From Gammaproteobacteria bacterium (GTDB lineage Bacteria; Pseudomonadota; Gammaproteobacteria; Steroidobacterales; Steroidobacteraceae): 39,420 nucleotides of DNA. The notes beneath the pieces were generated by a model that made no database searches, was not told the origin of the DNA, and saw only the letters and a list, made by a program, of their open reading frames with translations. The stretch spans positions 1 to 39,420 of the forward strand of contig SHZO01000004.1 in assembly GCA_009692285.1 (NCBI GenBank), written 5' to 3'. This document shows positions 1 through 9,069 of this stretch, one piece after another (position 1 is the stretch's first letter; every line of letters begins with the position of its first letter). Both the position numbers and the translations under genes were made by a program.

Positions 1-2
1 CA

Positions 3-458
3 GATGCTGAAGATTTGCTCCGCTTTATAAGGCGTAGTCAAACGCAAAGTCTGTGTGCCTTCTTGTTAATGCGTCGCCCTGAGAGCACAGACAATCTAGA
101 GTCAAAGATAGATGCCTGCGTACAACTCGAGCGTAGGGAAACACAGGCCTACCTCGGTATGCTCACCGTACGCCCCAACTTGCAGGCTCAAGGATTAGGG
201 CGGGCCCTATTAAGTGCTGCCGAAGACTATGTCTGTCGTGAATGGCAATCGACTCAGATTACGATGACCGTCATCGTACAACGCGTCGAATTAATTGCTT
301 GGTATGCACGGCGCGGTTATGTGGCCACCGGAGAGCGCGCCCCATTCCCCTATGAAGATCTCCATTTTGGAATACCCAAACGTCAGGATCTGGAGTTTGT
401 CGTGTTATCCAAAGATCTCTCGCCGTTGAATAGATCCCAACTCAACAGCCCCTTGTAA
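3..458 (+). CDS. GNAT-family N-acetyltransferase, 5' end cut off by window
   Basis: The reading frame is open to the left edge, so the TTG at 15 in the ORF track is not a convincing start and the N-terminus is probably missing. The visible part has the GNAT core: a strand ending in YLGMLTVRP followed by the acetyl-CoA pyrophosphate-binding loop QAQGLGRALL, then the helix and the late AWYARRGY segment typical of the fold's C-terminal half. GNAT enzymes transfer an acyl group from acyl-CoA to an amine; the substrate cannot be read from this fragment. It converges on the TonB receptor gene. It is far from the arginine cluster, so I do not link it to arginine synthesis. Confidence 0.8.
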   Translation, partial: DAEDLLRFIRRSQTQSLCAFLLMRRPESTDNLESKIDACVQLERRETQAYLGMLTVRPNLQAQGLGRALLSAAEDYVCREWQSTQITMTVIVQRVELIAWYARRGYVATGERAPFPYEDLHFGIPKRQDLEFVVLSKDLSPLNRSQLNSPL

Positions 459-620
459 TTGCCCGTCGCGGCGCGAGAGGGTTAACGGCCTTTAGCAATA
501 AATCACAATATCATGCAATTCAATATATGAACGGTCTAAGCGCGGAATAGCGAACCTATGCCGCACTGGGGGGGCGCAGGGCGTACTGAGCAATTTTCCA
601 GACAATGCTCCCGGGCGATC

Positions 621-660
621 TTTTAAAAAAAAGGCCCGGCAGTTACCTACCGAGCCTTTG
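621..660 (-). terminator. Rho-independent terminator of the TonB receptor gene
   Basis: Read on the minus strand, AAAGGC-CGG pairs with CCG-GCCTTT around a short loop and is followed by an unbroken T run (TTTTTTTT). It starts about 24 nt after the receptor stop codon. This is a classic intrinsic terminator. The A-rich flank on the other side could make it work in both directions for the converging GNAT gene. Confidence 0.85.
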
Positions 661-683
661 CTCAAATCATCCGCGTGAACTGA

Positions 684-3263
684 TTAGAACTTGTAGCTTG
701 CCTCGATACCAATCTGGCGGTCTTGGCGTAACGCACCGAAGAAGGCACGAGGTGACCCGTACGCAGCAATGGCTGTCGAGGGCAGACCCGGATCCAAGGC
801 TTGGCCATAGTTTGGGCTCAAGTAGGTGTGTAGCCAACGGGTGACCCCTGCCGCTGAGTCTTCGTTCAATAGATTGCGTCCATAGACTCCAACGCTCCAG
901 TTATCTTTTTCAATCCCAAAGCGCGTGCCCAATAACAATGCTTCGCCAAAGTAAGCCCCGCCATGTACTTGCACGAACTTCTTACTCTCGTAGGAGAGTG
1001 TGCCGTTGACGTAGAGGTTGTAGTCCCCTCCCATCACCGGCTGCTTGTAATCGGCTGTGGTTGAAATTTTATGTTTGGCGGCCAACGGAAACTCTTTGCC
1101 CGCAATAGAGCAATCGCCTAATCCATTTAAGTTACGGGTTTGATCTGGCAAACCATTTATAAGTCTTAATATACCGCCACCACTGGTGAGGGTCCACTGC
1201 ATGTCATCGCAACCCTTGGTGTACATCGTATCAGCCAGAGAATAGTTTATGCCTAAGATCAGGTTGTCTGTGGCGGCAAACTTAGCTTCAATTTCTATTC
1301 CTCTTGCACGACCCGCGCCTTGGTTAGTAGCCAAAGATGACACGGTGTTCACTACGCCAGAGGCACTAGGCGGCAACAAAACAGGGGAAGTTAACTGAAT
1401 ATCCTCTAACTTAATATTAAAGATGCTGGCATTGAGACGCAGACGACGATCCATCCAAGTCGACTTGATGCCCACCTCGTAGTTAACCGAGGTTTCTTCC
1501 TTGAAGAATTCATATTCTGGAACCCCAAAGGAAATGGCGGAAACGCCATTCAGACCGCCGGGCTTGAAGCCTTTTGCATACACGGCAAATAAGATTAGAT
1601 CCGGGTTAACCTTGTAATTGAAGGTTACACGAGGGGTGGCTGAGAGAAACTTGCCGTTGCCACGTAAGCGAGAATTGTAAATCAAGAACTGCGGTCCGCC
1701 TTGATTATTCGTAATACCTGTAGAGGTGGTAGTTGCTGTAGCGCCATAATCTAACTCTGTCTTAAGTTCACGCGCCTTACGCCATTCAAACGTACCCTCA
1801 ATACGATCTGTGAAGTCGTACCCAATCGAGGCAAAGAATGAATCGTTCCTTATGTCATAAATAGCTTTGGGACGATCTTGACCATTCAAGCTTAAGAAAT
1901 CGATCTGAAAAGCTTTGCGCTCCCACTCAAAGTGATAGGCGCCCATTTGCCAACGAAAACGATCGGTCTGAGGTGAGGCAATTTTAACTTCCGTGTTCCA
2001 GTCGTTAAACACATCCAGATCAGCAGAATTAAAACTCGCGATTGGTTGCACCCCATTCACTGGGTTTCCAATAACGTTGGCTTGCGAATGATCGCTATCC
2101 GCGCCAGTTCTACGCCGATCTTTACGCTTGCCACCATCGATGGTTAACACGTAGCCTGAGCCTGCTATGTCGTAGGTGAACTTAAAGCTCGCCAAATCTA
2201 ACTTGCGCGCCACACCAGAGAAGGGTGTTGCGACCCGTGTGTCATAGAGACCTGCGCCTGTAGCCGGCAAGAGAGCCCCTGTTGGAAAATTCGCTGGAAT
2301 ACCAGGGATCAAAGCGACAGGCGTTATAGTCACTGGACCATCATTTAAGAAAATCTTATTGGCTTTCACTTCACCGCAGAACCACTGATTGGTGTTTGCG
2401 GTAGTGGTATTGAGGTAGGAACCGACTGAACGCGTACCTGGATAGCAGTTATTAAAAGCACCGGACTGAAAGAATAGGGGACGCGAACCATCGTTGTCAT
2501 CGTTATGCTGCAAACGCACACGTAATTCGATGTTATCTGTGGGAGTGAAGTTAAATGTTGCACTGATCGAATTTGTTTTTTCAAAACCGACCTTCTTGCC
2601 GGTGAGCTGGTTGACCCAACTATCTGAGCCATCAAATTTGTAGTAGCGGGCCGTTAAAGACGCCGCCAAGGATTCGCTGATACGCCCACTTAACGTGGAA
2701 TTGAGCCGCACTTCATCGGCATCAAAGTTGGCGCTGCTACGAGCATTCAATTCATCGCCGGGAGTTTGTGTAATAAAGTTAATTGCACCAGCGTAAGTGT
2801 TGCGTCCGTAGAGGGCACTCTGTGGGCCGCGGATCACTTCGATACGTTGCACGTCGCTAATATCTAGATCTTGAATATCACCAGGGTAGTACACACCATC
2901 GATGAAATAAGCGACGCCCGATTCAGCAGTCGCATTCGCAGCAGCCAAAATGCTGCCCATGCCGCGCATGACAGGACGCTCGCTTGTGCGACCAAACGCC
3001 TTACCAAAGACGAGGCCGGGGGTTAAAGCCGCGAGGTCATCCACGGTATTCAAACCACGATTGGCGATATCAGTCGCGCTCAACGCTGTAACAGACAGCG
3101 GCACTTGCTGCAGGGATTCTTCGCGCTTACGCGCCGTGACAATCACTTCCTCTAATCCGCCCACTTGAGCCGAATCAGCATTTTGTGCCAAGACAGTATT
3201 GCCGCTCAGTGCCGTGACACTCAGGGACAGTAGTAATGCTAAAGAACTTTTGGTATTAAACAT
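684..3263 (-). CDS. TonB-dependent outer membrane receptor
   Basis: Outer-membrane active transporter driven by TonB-ExbBD. The ORF track starts at a GTG (3275), but the ATG at 3263 is preceded by GAGGG at good spacing and opens a normal Sec signal peptide (MFNTKSSLALLLSLSVTALS...VLAQ), so I choose 3263 (859 aa). After the signal comes a TonB-box-like EEVIVTARKREE, then a plug domain (QQVPLSVTALSATDI, DDLAALTPGL, RGPQSALYGRNTYAGAINFIT) and a long beta-barrel ending in the outer-membrane C-terminal Phe (ASYKF). The plug type is that of the large IroN/FyuA-like receptor expansion in Gammaproteobacteria that take up siderophores, plant or aromatic compounds. No substrate-specific neighbour is present, so the ligand is unknown. 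A terminator follows, and palindromes lie upstream. Confidence 0.93.
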   Translation of the reverse strand: MFNTKSSLALLLSLSVTALSGNTVLAQNADSAQVGGLEEVIVTARKREESLQQVPLSVTALSATDIANRGLNTVDDLAALTPGLVFGKAFGRTSERPVMRGMGSILAAANATAESGVAYFIDGVYYPGDIQDLDISDVQRIEVIRGPQSALYGRNTYAGAINFITQTPGDELNARSSANFDADEVRLNSTLSGRISESLAASLTARYYKFDGSDSWVNQLTGKKVGFEKTNSISATFNFTPTDNIELRVRLQHNDDNDGSRPLFFQSGAFNNCYPGTRSVGSYLNTTTANTNQWFCGEVKANKIFLNDGPVTITPVALIPGIPANFPTGALLPATGAGLYDTRVATPFSGVARKLDLASFKFTYDIAGSGYVLTIDGGKRKDRRRTGADSDHSQANVIGNPVNGVQPIASFNSADLDVFNDWNTEVKIASPQTDRFRWQMGAYHFEWERKAFQIDFLSLNGQDRPKAIYDIRNDSFFASIGYDFTDRIEGTFEWRKARELKTELDYGATATTTSTGITNNQGGPQFLIYNSRLRGNGKFLSATPRVTFNYKVNPDLILFAVYAKGFKPGGLNGVSAISFGVPEYEFFKEETSVNYEVGIKSTWMDRRLRLNASIFNIKLEDIQLTSPVLLPPSASGVVNTVSSLATNQGAGRARGIEIEAKFAATDNLILGINYSLADTMYTKGCDDMQWTLTSGGGILRLINGLPDQTRNLNGLGDCSIAGKEFPLAAKHKISTTADYKQPVMGGDYNLYVNGTLSYESKKFVQVHGGAYFGEALLLGTRFGIEKDNWSVGVYGRNLLNEDSAAGVTRWLHTYLSPNYGQALDPGLPSTAIAAYGSPRAFFGALRQDRQIGIEASYKF

Positions 3264-3352
3264 ACAAACCCTCACAAATAACCTAATAATTTAACTCCAA
3301 ACTATTCCGTATTCTGTAATAATTTTTCAAAAATTGCAGCTCCCTATACACA

Positions 3353-3372
3353 ATGTTGCTAAAGCGCAACAT
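3353..3372. promoter_or_regulatory. 20-bp perfect inverted repeat upstream of the TonB receptor
   Basis: ATGTTGC-TAAAGC-GCAACAT has 7-bp perfect arms and a 6-nt centre, about 90 nt upstream of the receptor ATG on the minus strand. The size and symmetry fit the operator of a dimeric repressor or activator. The regulator is unknown, and no regulator gene is adjacent. Confidence 0.4.
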
Positions 3373-3413
3373 AATGCCCTGATCAGCCCAGTTTACTATG
3401 CAAAGCTATAGAG

Positions 3414-3453
3414 TTAAAGCACATAAAACGCTTTAATAATAGTGAATTAAAGC
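3414..3453. repeat. Three alternating TTAAAGC/GCTTTAA half-sites between acs and the TonB receptor
   Basis: TTAAAGC (3414-3420), GCTTTAA (3430-3436) and TTAAAGC (3447-3453) alternate in orientation with 16-17 bp between centres; the last two form the 8-bp inverted repeat GCTTTAAT...ATTAAAGC. They lie in the 281-nt gap between acs and the receptor. This could be a regulatory array for the receptor or a weak hairpin downstream of acs. The rest of this gap is AT-rich and shows no gene. Confidence 0.3.
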
Positions 3454-3544
3454 CCTCGGGTAGGCAACTCAATAAAAATAAATAACCCCGGGGAAATAAA
3501 ACTATTAAGCTCGCCAGCGACTGCTAGACGGGCAAAGACAATGT

Positions 3545-5536
3545 CTATTGGCTTAACTGTTCAATGATTGCAGGATTCTCTAATGTTGAGATATCTGTAG
3601 TGATGGGTTCGCCCCTGGCAATTGAGCGCAGCAAACGGCGCATTATTTTTCCAGAACGCGTCTTAGGCAAACTCTCAGCAAAGCGAATGTCATCGGGCTT
3701 TGCGATGGCGCCTAACTGCTCGCCAACCCAATCTCGTAGTTCACGCGTGAACTCTGTGGTATCCCCCGTGGGGCGCACGCCATGGCATACGACAAAGGCA
3801 AACACCGACTCGCCTTTGATCTCATGCGCACGTGAGACTACCGCGGCTTCCACGATACGAGGATGTGCTACTAGCGCAGATTCAATCTCCATCGTTCCTA
3901 AACGATGTCCCGCCACATTTAAAACATCATCGATGCGGCCCATAATCCAAAAATTACCGTCTGCATCGCGCTGCGCGCTATCACCAGAGACATAGAAGCG
4001 ATTTTGAAATTTTTCCCAATAGGTTTTTAGATAGCGTTCATTATCGCCCCAAATGGTGCGTAGCATTGAAGGCCAGGGCTGACGAATGACTAAATACCCC
4101 CCCACATTAGGGGTGGAGACTGTATGTCCGTCATCATCGACGATATCAACGAAGATTCCTGGTAAGGCGTGAGTGCAAGAACCCGGTTTAGTGGCCGTGG
4201 CCCCTGGAATAGGCGAAATCATGATGGCGCCCGTTTCAGTTTGCCACCAAGTATCCACAATAGGGCAGCGCCCGCCCCCAATGACATGGTGATACCACAT
4301 CCAAGCTTCTGGATTAATCGGCTCCCCTACACTCCCAAGCAGTCTAATCTTTGATAAATCATATTGCCTCGGCAAGTCATCCCCAAATTTCATCAAGGCT
4401 CTAATTGCTGTAGGTGCCGTATAAAAGATAGTAACGCCGTGTTGTTGGCATATTTGCCAAAAACGAGCGCCGTGTGGAAAAGTTGGCGCGCCTTCATACA
4501 TTAAGAGTGTCGCGCCTGCCGCTAAAGGGCCATAGGCCACATAACTATGCCCAGTAATCCAACCCACATCTGCAGTGCACCAAAACACATCGCTGTCCTG
4601 AAGATCAAAGACCCAGCGATTTGTCAGCTTGGCATTTAAAAAATAACCTGCGCTTGAGTGTTGAATCCCCTTCGGTCGACCGGTAGAACCTGAGGTGTAG
4701 AGTAAAAATAAAGGATGCTCTGCATCAACCCACTCGGGCTCACACTGCGCCGGATTAATCTGTGTATTTTGTGCGGCAATCGCCTCATGCCACCACAAGT
4801 CACGGCCCGCTTTCATCGACACAGGGGCTCCGGTACGCCGCAAGACCAGTACGCTCTGTATGCTTGGACAGCCTGCGGATAAGGCTTTATCTGCAGCCGC
4901 TTTTAGTTCAACAATATTTCCTGTGCGATGACCTCCATCTGCGGTGATTAAACATATTGCCCCGGCATCTTCGATACGATCTTGAAGAGAGAGCGCAGAG
5001 AATCCCCCGAATACAACCGAATGAATCGCGCCCAAGCGTGCACAGGCTTGCATGGCAATAATTGCCTCGGGTACTAAAGGTAAATAAATCACCACCCGAT
5101 CCCCGCGTCCAACACCTTGCGCCTTGAGCACATTGGCAAATCGACAAACTTGATAATGCAATTCTTTATAAGTTAAGCGGCGCACATCTCCAGGTTCACC
5201 TTCAAAGATAATAGCAGTGCGTTCACCATGTTTTGCAAGATGCACATCTAGACAGTTATAGGAGATATTTAATTGGCCATCAGCAAACCAACGATAGTTA
5301 GGCGCTTGTGACGCATCTAAAGTTTCGGTGAATGGCTGACGCCAAGTAATTTCCGTACGCGCAAGATTTGCCCAAAAATTAATGGGGTCTAGTGCAGCCT
5401 GCACATGTAATGCGGCTAGATCCTGTGCATTAATCCGTGCTGTAGCTGCAAAGCTACTCGGCGGTGGAAAACTACGCGTTTCAATGAGCGTGGATTCTAT
5501 ATTGTGCGGGCTTATATCTTTTTGACTCATGCTCAT
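3545..5536 (-). CDS. acs: Acetyl-CoA synthetase
   Basis: AMP-forming acetate:CoA ligase: acetate + ATP + CoA gives acetyl-CoA via acetyl-AMP, in the cytoplasm. At 663 aa it is close to the usual ~650. Seen in order: an N-terminal ACS extension ([12 protein letters not shown]), the P-loop-like A3 motif [17 protein letters not shown], the acetate-pocket tryptophan motif [13 protein letters not shown], the hinge region [13 protein letters not shown], and the C-terminal [10 protein letters not shown] containing the lysine that is reversibly acetylated in this family. The WWQTETG motif with its Trp favours acetate over propionate. The start MSMSQKD overlaps the upstream acyltransferase stop by 4 nt (ATGA), so it is translationally coupled and is the last gene of a four-gene minus-strand run. 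Confidence 0.95.
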   Translation of the reverse strand: MSMSQKDISPHNIESTLIETRSFPPPSSFAATARINAQDLAALHVQAALDPINFWANLARTEITWRQPFTETLDASQAPNYRWFADGQLNISYNCLDVHLAKHGERTAIIFEGEPGDVRRLTYKELHYQVCRFANVLKAQGVGRGDRVVIYLPLVPEAIIAMQACARLGAIHSVVFGGFSALSLQDRIEDAGAICLITADGGHRTGNIVELKAAADKALSAGCPSIQSVLVLRRTGAPVSMKAGRDLWWHEAIAAQNTQINPAQCEPEWVDAEHPLFLLYTSGSTGRPKGIQHSSAGYFLNAKLTNRWVFDLQDSDVFWCTADVGWITGHSYVAYGPLAAGATLLMYEGAPTFPHGARFWQICQQHGVTIFYTAPTAIRALMKFGDDLPRQYDLSKIRLLGSVGEPINPEAWMWYHHVIGGGRCPIVDTWWQTETGAIMISPIPGATATKPGSCTHALPGIFVDIVDDDGHTVSTPNVGGYLVIRQPWPSMLRTIWGDNERYLKTYWEKFQNRFYVSGDSAQRDADGNFWIMGRIDDVLNVAGHRLGTMEIESALVAHPRIVEAAVVSRAHEIKGESVFAFVVCHGVRPTGDTTEFTRELRDWVGEQLGAIAKPDDIRFAESLPKTRSGKIMRRLLRSIARGEPITTDISTLENPAIIEQLSQ

Positions 5537-6432
5537 GATTCCCCATAATAATCAGGGTAATCAGGCGCTAGCCCCTTAAACCTTTTATGTAACCAAAGAT
5601 ACTGCGCAGGTGAACGTCGCACCTGAGCTTCAATCCAATGATGAAACGCCTCGGTATCAGCACTACTCTCAGGGCTGATACAGGCTCGATATCCCTGCGT
5701 ACCTGGTAGGCGCTCAACCGCGTAGTGCAGCACCGCCGCACCGGTCATTGCACTTAAGCGCGTAGTTGCTGTGTTGGTAGCAACAGGAATACCAAAGAAA
5801 GTTTGCATTTGCGCCCCTTTGCCACGAAAAGCTTGATCCGGTGCATACCACACAATGCCGCCATCTTTAAGTTCACGTACCATCGCACGAATATCATCGC
5901 TTGCGATGAGGCCTGCTGAAATTGCTCCTCGGTATCGCTTAAAAAACTTGTTTAATAATTTATTCTTAGATGGCTTATATACCGCATGCACATTACGCGT
6001 GGCCATGGCAAAACGCGCTCCGATTTCTAAGGTTGTAAAATGTGCTGCAAGTAAAATAACTCCGCGGCCACTTTGGGTTATAGCATCAAGCGTTTCGAGA
6101 CCTTCAAACTTAACTAGGGATAATAAATCCTCACGTGTAGCAAACCATGTTAGAGCTGTCTCAGGCAAAGTAATCCCCGCCTCTCTAAAATGAGCCCCTA
6201 ATAACTCATCGCGCTGTGCAACGGTGAGCTCCGGTAAACAGAGTTCGAGATTACGTCGAGCCACTTTGCGCTGCGGCGAGGGTAGACGAGACGCAAGGGC
6301 GCCAAGCGCTGCGCCGACATGCAATGCTTGGGGATAGCTTAAACGCCCTAATAATTTAAGCCCAGCTAAAGCGGCCCAAGTCGGCCAGTACCGTGGAGCA
6401 TAATCTTGCCATGAATAAAGGGATGAAGTCAT
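5533..6432 (-). CDS. Lipid A biosynthesis (LpxL/LpxM-type) acyltransferase
   Basis: Member of the lysophospholipid/lipid A late acyltransferase family, which adds a secondary acyl chain to Kdo2-lipid IVA or a related lipid at the inner membrane. It is 299 aa, the normal family size. The catalytic HX4E-type box is visible as [13 protein letters not shown] (about residue 130), followed by the [18 protein letters not shown] region and the conserved WYAPDQ segment ([20 protein letters not shown]). The ending with [11 protein letters not shown] matches LpxL's terminal W-x-H-R-R-F-K pattern. The N-terminus lacks a strong membrane helix but is aromatic. It overlaps both neighbours by 4 nt. Whether it is LpxL, LpxM or a homologue for another lipid cannot be decided here. 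Confidence 0.85.
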   Translation of the reverse strand: MTSSLYSWQDYAPRYWPTWAALAGLKLLGRLSYPQALHVGAALGALASRLPSPQRKVARRNLELCLPELTVAQRDELLGAHFREAGITLPETALTWFATREDLLSLVKFEGLETLDAITQSGRGVILLAAHFTTLEIGARFAMATRNVHAVYKPSKNKLLNKFFKRYRGAISAGLIASDDIRAMVRELKDGGIVWYAPDQAFRGKGAQMQTFFGIPVATNTATTRLSAMTGAAVLHYAVERLPGTQGYRACISPESSADTEAFHHWIEAQVRRSPAQYLWLHKRFKGLAPDYPDYYGES

Positions 6433-7319
6433 GACTGAATTAATTGCACGAGTCGCTCACTTTGACGGCGCAGCATCGGACCAAAATTATTGAGATCAAA
6501 GAAATTACTCAACCCAGTCATATCGGGTGCCCGCGGCTGCAATGCTTCACGCTGCGCCTCTATTGGCATATCACAGACAATCTGTGTCAGTCGGCGTGCC
6601 AGAAATGCGGCGTCTTTATGTGCCATCAGCTTTGCAGATAATTTTGCCGCGCCACGAATGGGTAAGGTAGCCACAGTCTCAAGATTGTCATAGAGTTCCT
6701 CTAAAGAGAAAAACTCTTTCATGAGTACGCCCGCAGTTTTCGGACCGACCCCTGGGACACCACGAATGTTATCCACAGCATCCCCTGTGAGGGCAAGATA
6801 ATCCGCATAGCGCTCTGGCGGAACCCCAAAGTGCTCTTCTATCTGATGATATTGTAGCTTTAGATTATCAGCGTAGCTCCAATAGATATCTCCCTCGCAG
6901 ATCAGTTGCGCCAAGTCTTTGTCGCGCGTCACCACCGTCGAGTGCACGCCTTGCGCGCGCAAGCGACTGTGCAAAGTGCCAATAATGTCATCGGCTTCGT
7001 ACTCACCACTAGCAAAATAAGCCACACCTAAAAGCTTACAAAACTCTTGGCACCGTAGAAATTGTAGCTTTAAATCAGCTGGAGCTGGATCACGGTTAGC
7101 TTTGTACTGTGGATCAATTCGATTGCGGAATGAGCTTGCAAGACTCTCATCAAAAGCTACGGCGAGGTACCGCGGCTTAGTGCGCTCCATCAAATCACAT
7201 AAGAAACGCGCAAAGCCAAACAAGGCATGCACTGGATTCCCTTCACGATCCACCATGTCAGGCGGCATCGAGTAATACGCACGAAATACATAAACCGAAG
7301 CATCAATGAGATAGACCAC
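6429..7319 (-). CDS. Stand-alone 5'-3' exonuclease / flap endonuclease (PolA N-terminal domain homologue, ExoIX-like)
   Basis: A 296-aa 5'-nuclease of the FEN superfamily, homologous to the N-terminal domain of DNA polymerase I but without a polymerase. Metal-binding acidic motifs are present: LIDASVYVFRAY, AVAFDE, the EYEADDIIGTL cluster, VTRDKDL, and a complete helix-hairpin-helix (LTGDAVDNIRGVPGVGPKTAGVL). E. coli ExoIX (Xni) lost the EADD cluster acids, whereas this protein keeps them, so it should be catalytically intact. The start is GTG with no obvious Shine-Dalgarno. The true polA begins at the far end of this window, so the genome has both. It probably removes RNA primers or flaps, or acts in repair. 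It lies 33 nt from the HNH gene and overlaps the acyltransferase gene. Confidence 0.9.
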   Translation of the reverse strand: MVYLIDASVYVFRAYYSMPPDMVDREGNPVHALFGFARFLCDLMERTKPRYLAVAFDESLASSFRNRIDPQYKANRDPAPADLKLQFLRCQEFCKLLGVAYFASGEYEADDIIGTLHSRLRAQGVHSTVVTRDKDLAQLICEGDIYWSYADNLKLQYHQIEEHFGVPPERYADYLALTGDAVDNIRGVPGVGPKTAGVLMKEFFSLEELYDNLETVATLPIRGAAKLSAKLMAHKDAAFLARRLTQIVCDMPIEAQREALQPRAPDMTGLSNFFDLNNFGPMLRRQSERLVQLIQS

Positions 7320-7352
7320 GGGGAGAATTGTACCGGCGAATGCATCCTCACC

Positions 7353-8030
7353 TTAAGACATTAGTTTGTGAATCCTTTCATGTAAGGGGCTGGTACGCGG
7401 AAAGTGCGCCAGCAAATAAGCCATCTGGTCCACCAATACCCGTCGACCCTTAAGAAAGATGTACTCCGCATACGTGGGGGCAAAAGGCACTGCGAGTAAC
7501 TGCATTTTAGCCTGCTCGGGCGTGCGGGCTCCCTTAAAATTATTACACCGACGACAGGCAGTCACTACATTCATCCAAACATCCCGCCCACCTTGACTAA
7601 TTGGTCGGACATGATCACGAGAGAGTTCGCGAGCAGCCAGTCGATGCCCGCAATACATACAAAGATACGCATCACGCCGAAATAAGGTTTGATTATTCAG
7701 AGGCGGCACATAATCTTTACGTAAATTGCCAGGATTACTAGTATTGCCAACCGTAGCGACAATCGAATTAACCTCAAGTACGCTGCGATTTCCGGTCCGC
7801 GCGTTAGTCCCGCCATAGAGTGAAAAAATAGGAGAACCACAGGTATAGGCTATTTGGACTTGCGCATAAAGCCGCGCCGCTTCTCGGTAATCAATCCATT
7901 CTATGGGCATGCCAGCGATATCCGTGCGCAGAATCGGCTGCTGCAAAGACAGCCCCCCAAGCGGCCGAGCAAGAATCTGAAACCCCTCTGCGCGTCCCTG
8001 GTCTGCTACTTCGAGATCTATGCCGTTCAT
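7353..8030 (-). CDS. HNH endonuclease family protein
   Basis: The central HNH domain is clear: RRDAYLCMYCGHRL holds the first CxxC, ELSRDHVRPISQGG gives the catalytic H-N core, and VTACRRCNNFKG supplies the second CxxC zinc pair. The 225 aa match the family of chromosomal proteobacterial HNH proteins with a ~100-aa N-terminal extension; the N-terminus has no motif I recognise. The start ATG is preceded by AGAGGG. It is divergent from the TraB-like gene with only 43 nt between start codons, and probably the first gene of the run into the exonuclease. The biological role is unknown; it is not next to a restriction methylase or toxin partner. Confidence 0.85.
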   Translation of the reverse strand: MNGIDLEVADQGRAEGFQILARPLGGLSLQQPILRTDIAGMPIEWIDYREAARLYAQVQIAYTCGSPIFSLYGGTNARTGNRSVLEVNSIVATVGNTSNPGNLRKDYVPPLNNQTLFRRDAYLCMYCGHRLAARELSRDHVRPISQGGRDVWMNVVTACRRCNNFKGARTPEQAKMQLLAVPFAPTYAEYIFLKGRRVLVDQMAYLLAHFPRTSPLHERIHKLMS

Positions 8031-8073
8031 TTCACCCTCTTATAACCTTAAGGCACTAAGATACGGTAACTTT

Positions 8074-9069
8074 ATGACAATATTCAATGCGTCAGCGCCT
8101 TGGCGAACGCAACACAGTCTCTTGACCCTCTTACTCTGCATAATGCTCACAGGCACAGTGGCGGCACAAGATGGTTTAGAGCCCATCGAAGAAGTAACTG
8201 TCTCGGGTGAGCGTGCTGGTCCGAGCCTTTGGCGCGTAACACACAAAGAGAACACCCTATATATTTTAGGCACTGTTACCGCACTGCCGAAGAAACTAGA
8301 GTGGCGCTCACTCGAAGTGGAGCGCGTGTTAGATCAAGCACAGCAGTTCATCCCCACCGGTAGCGATGTATCTGCAGATATTGGACCCATAAAGGCCGTG
8401 AAACTCTATTTACAATGGCGCAAGGTACGCAAAAATGATGCGGCAGCCAGTCTCGAAAGCGTTTTATCGCCCACCTTATTCGCCCGCTTTGAAGCAGCAC
8501 GTCTAAAATATGCTCCGAGTAATCGCAGCCTACTGGAGCGTCGCCCCGCACTGGCTGCCGCAGAGCTCTGGCGCGATGCGCTCTCACGCACAGGCCTGAC
8601 GGGTGGCAAAGATATCAATGCCCTGGTCGTAAAATTAGCCCGAGCACGTAAAGTACCTAGGATTCGACCACAACTGCGTGTTGATGACCCACAAGGTGCC
8701 CTGAGCGAAATTGGGCAAATTCCTTTAAATGCAGAGGTGGCCTGCTTAAGCGCTACATTGGACCGTCTGGAAAGTGATTTAAGTGATGCTCGTGAACGCG
8801 CTCGCGCCTGGTCTATCGGGGATATCAATGCTTTGAAAATTCAAGTCGGCGCAAGCCAACAAGAAGCATGCTGGTCTGCGTTACTCAGTGGTCCTAAGAT
8901 TTCAGCACTCAAAAATAATTATGATGCCGCATGGCTCTCCACTGCGAGCACTGCACTTGAAAAAAACCGCTCCACACTCGCGGTACTCTCAGTGGGTGAA
9001 TTACTCAAACCGAATGGAGCCCTAGAAAAATTACGTGCGCTGGGATACCAAGTGAACATTACGGAGTAG
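8074..9069 (+). CDS. TraB/GumN family exported protein
   Basis: I place the start at ATG 8074, not 8020, because the longer version would run into the divergent HNH gene and because MTIFNASAPWRTQ...LLTLLLCIMLTG...VAAQ makes a good Sec signal peptide. The mature part begins with SLWRVTHKENTLYILGTVTALPKKLEWRS, the hallmark N-terminal block of TraB/GumN proteins. In the metalloprotease-like TIKI members this block carries a GxxH His; here it reads GTVT, so the proposed catalytic His is absent. The C-terminus holds the usual final strand (ALEKLRALGYQV). Likely periplasmic and of unknown function. It ends tail to tail with the next gene, overlapping 11 nt. Confidence 0.75.
   Translation: MTIFNASAPWRTQHSLLTLLLCIMLTGTVAAQDGLEPIEEVTVSGERAGPSLWRVTHKENTLYILGTVTALPKKLEWRSLEVERVLDQAQQFIPTGSDVSADIGPIKAVKLYLQWRKVRKNDAAASLESVLSPTLFARFEAARLKYAPSNRSLLERRPALAAAELWRDALSRTGLTGGKDINALVVKLARARKVPRIRPQLRVDDPQGALSEIGQIPLNAEVACLSATLDRLESDLSDARERARAWSIGDINALKIQVGASQQEACWSALLSGPKISALKNNYDAAWLSTASTALEKNRSTLAVLSVGELLKPNGALEKLRALGYQVNITE

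Noticed and set aside
6769-6777. Second perfect DnaA box (TTATCCACA)
   Set aside because: It lies inside the exonuclease coding sequence, encoding conserved residues around VDNIRG; a match of this length is expected by chance about once per few windows of this size.
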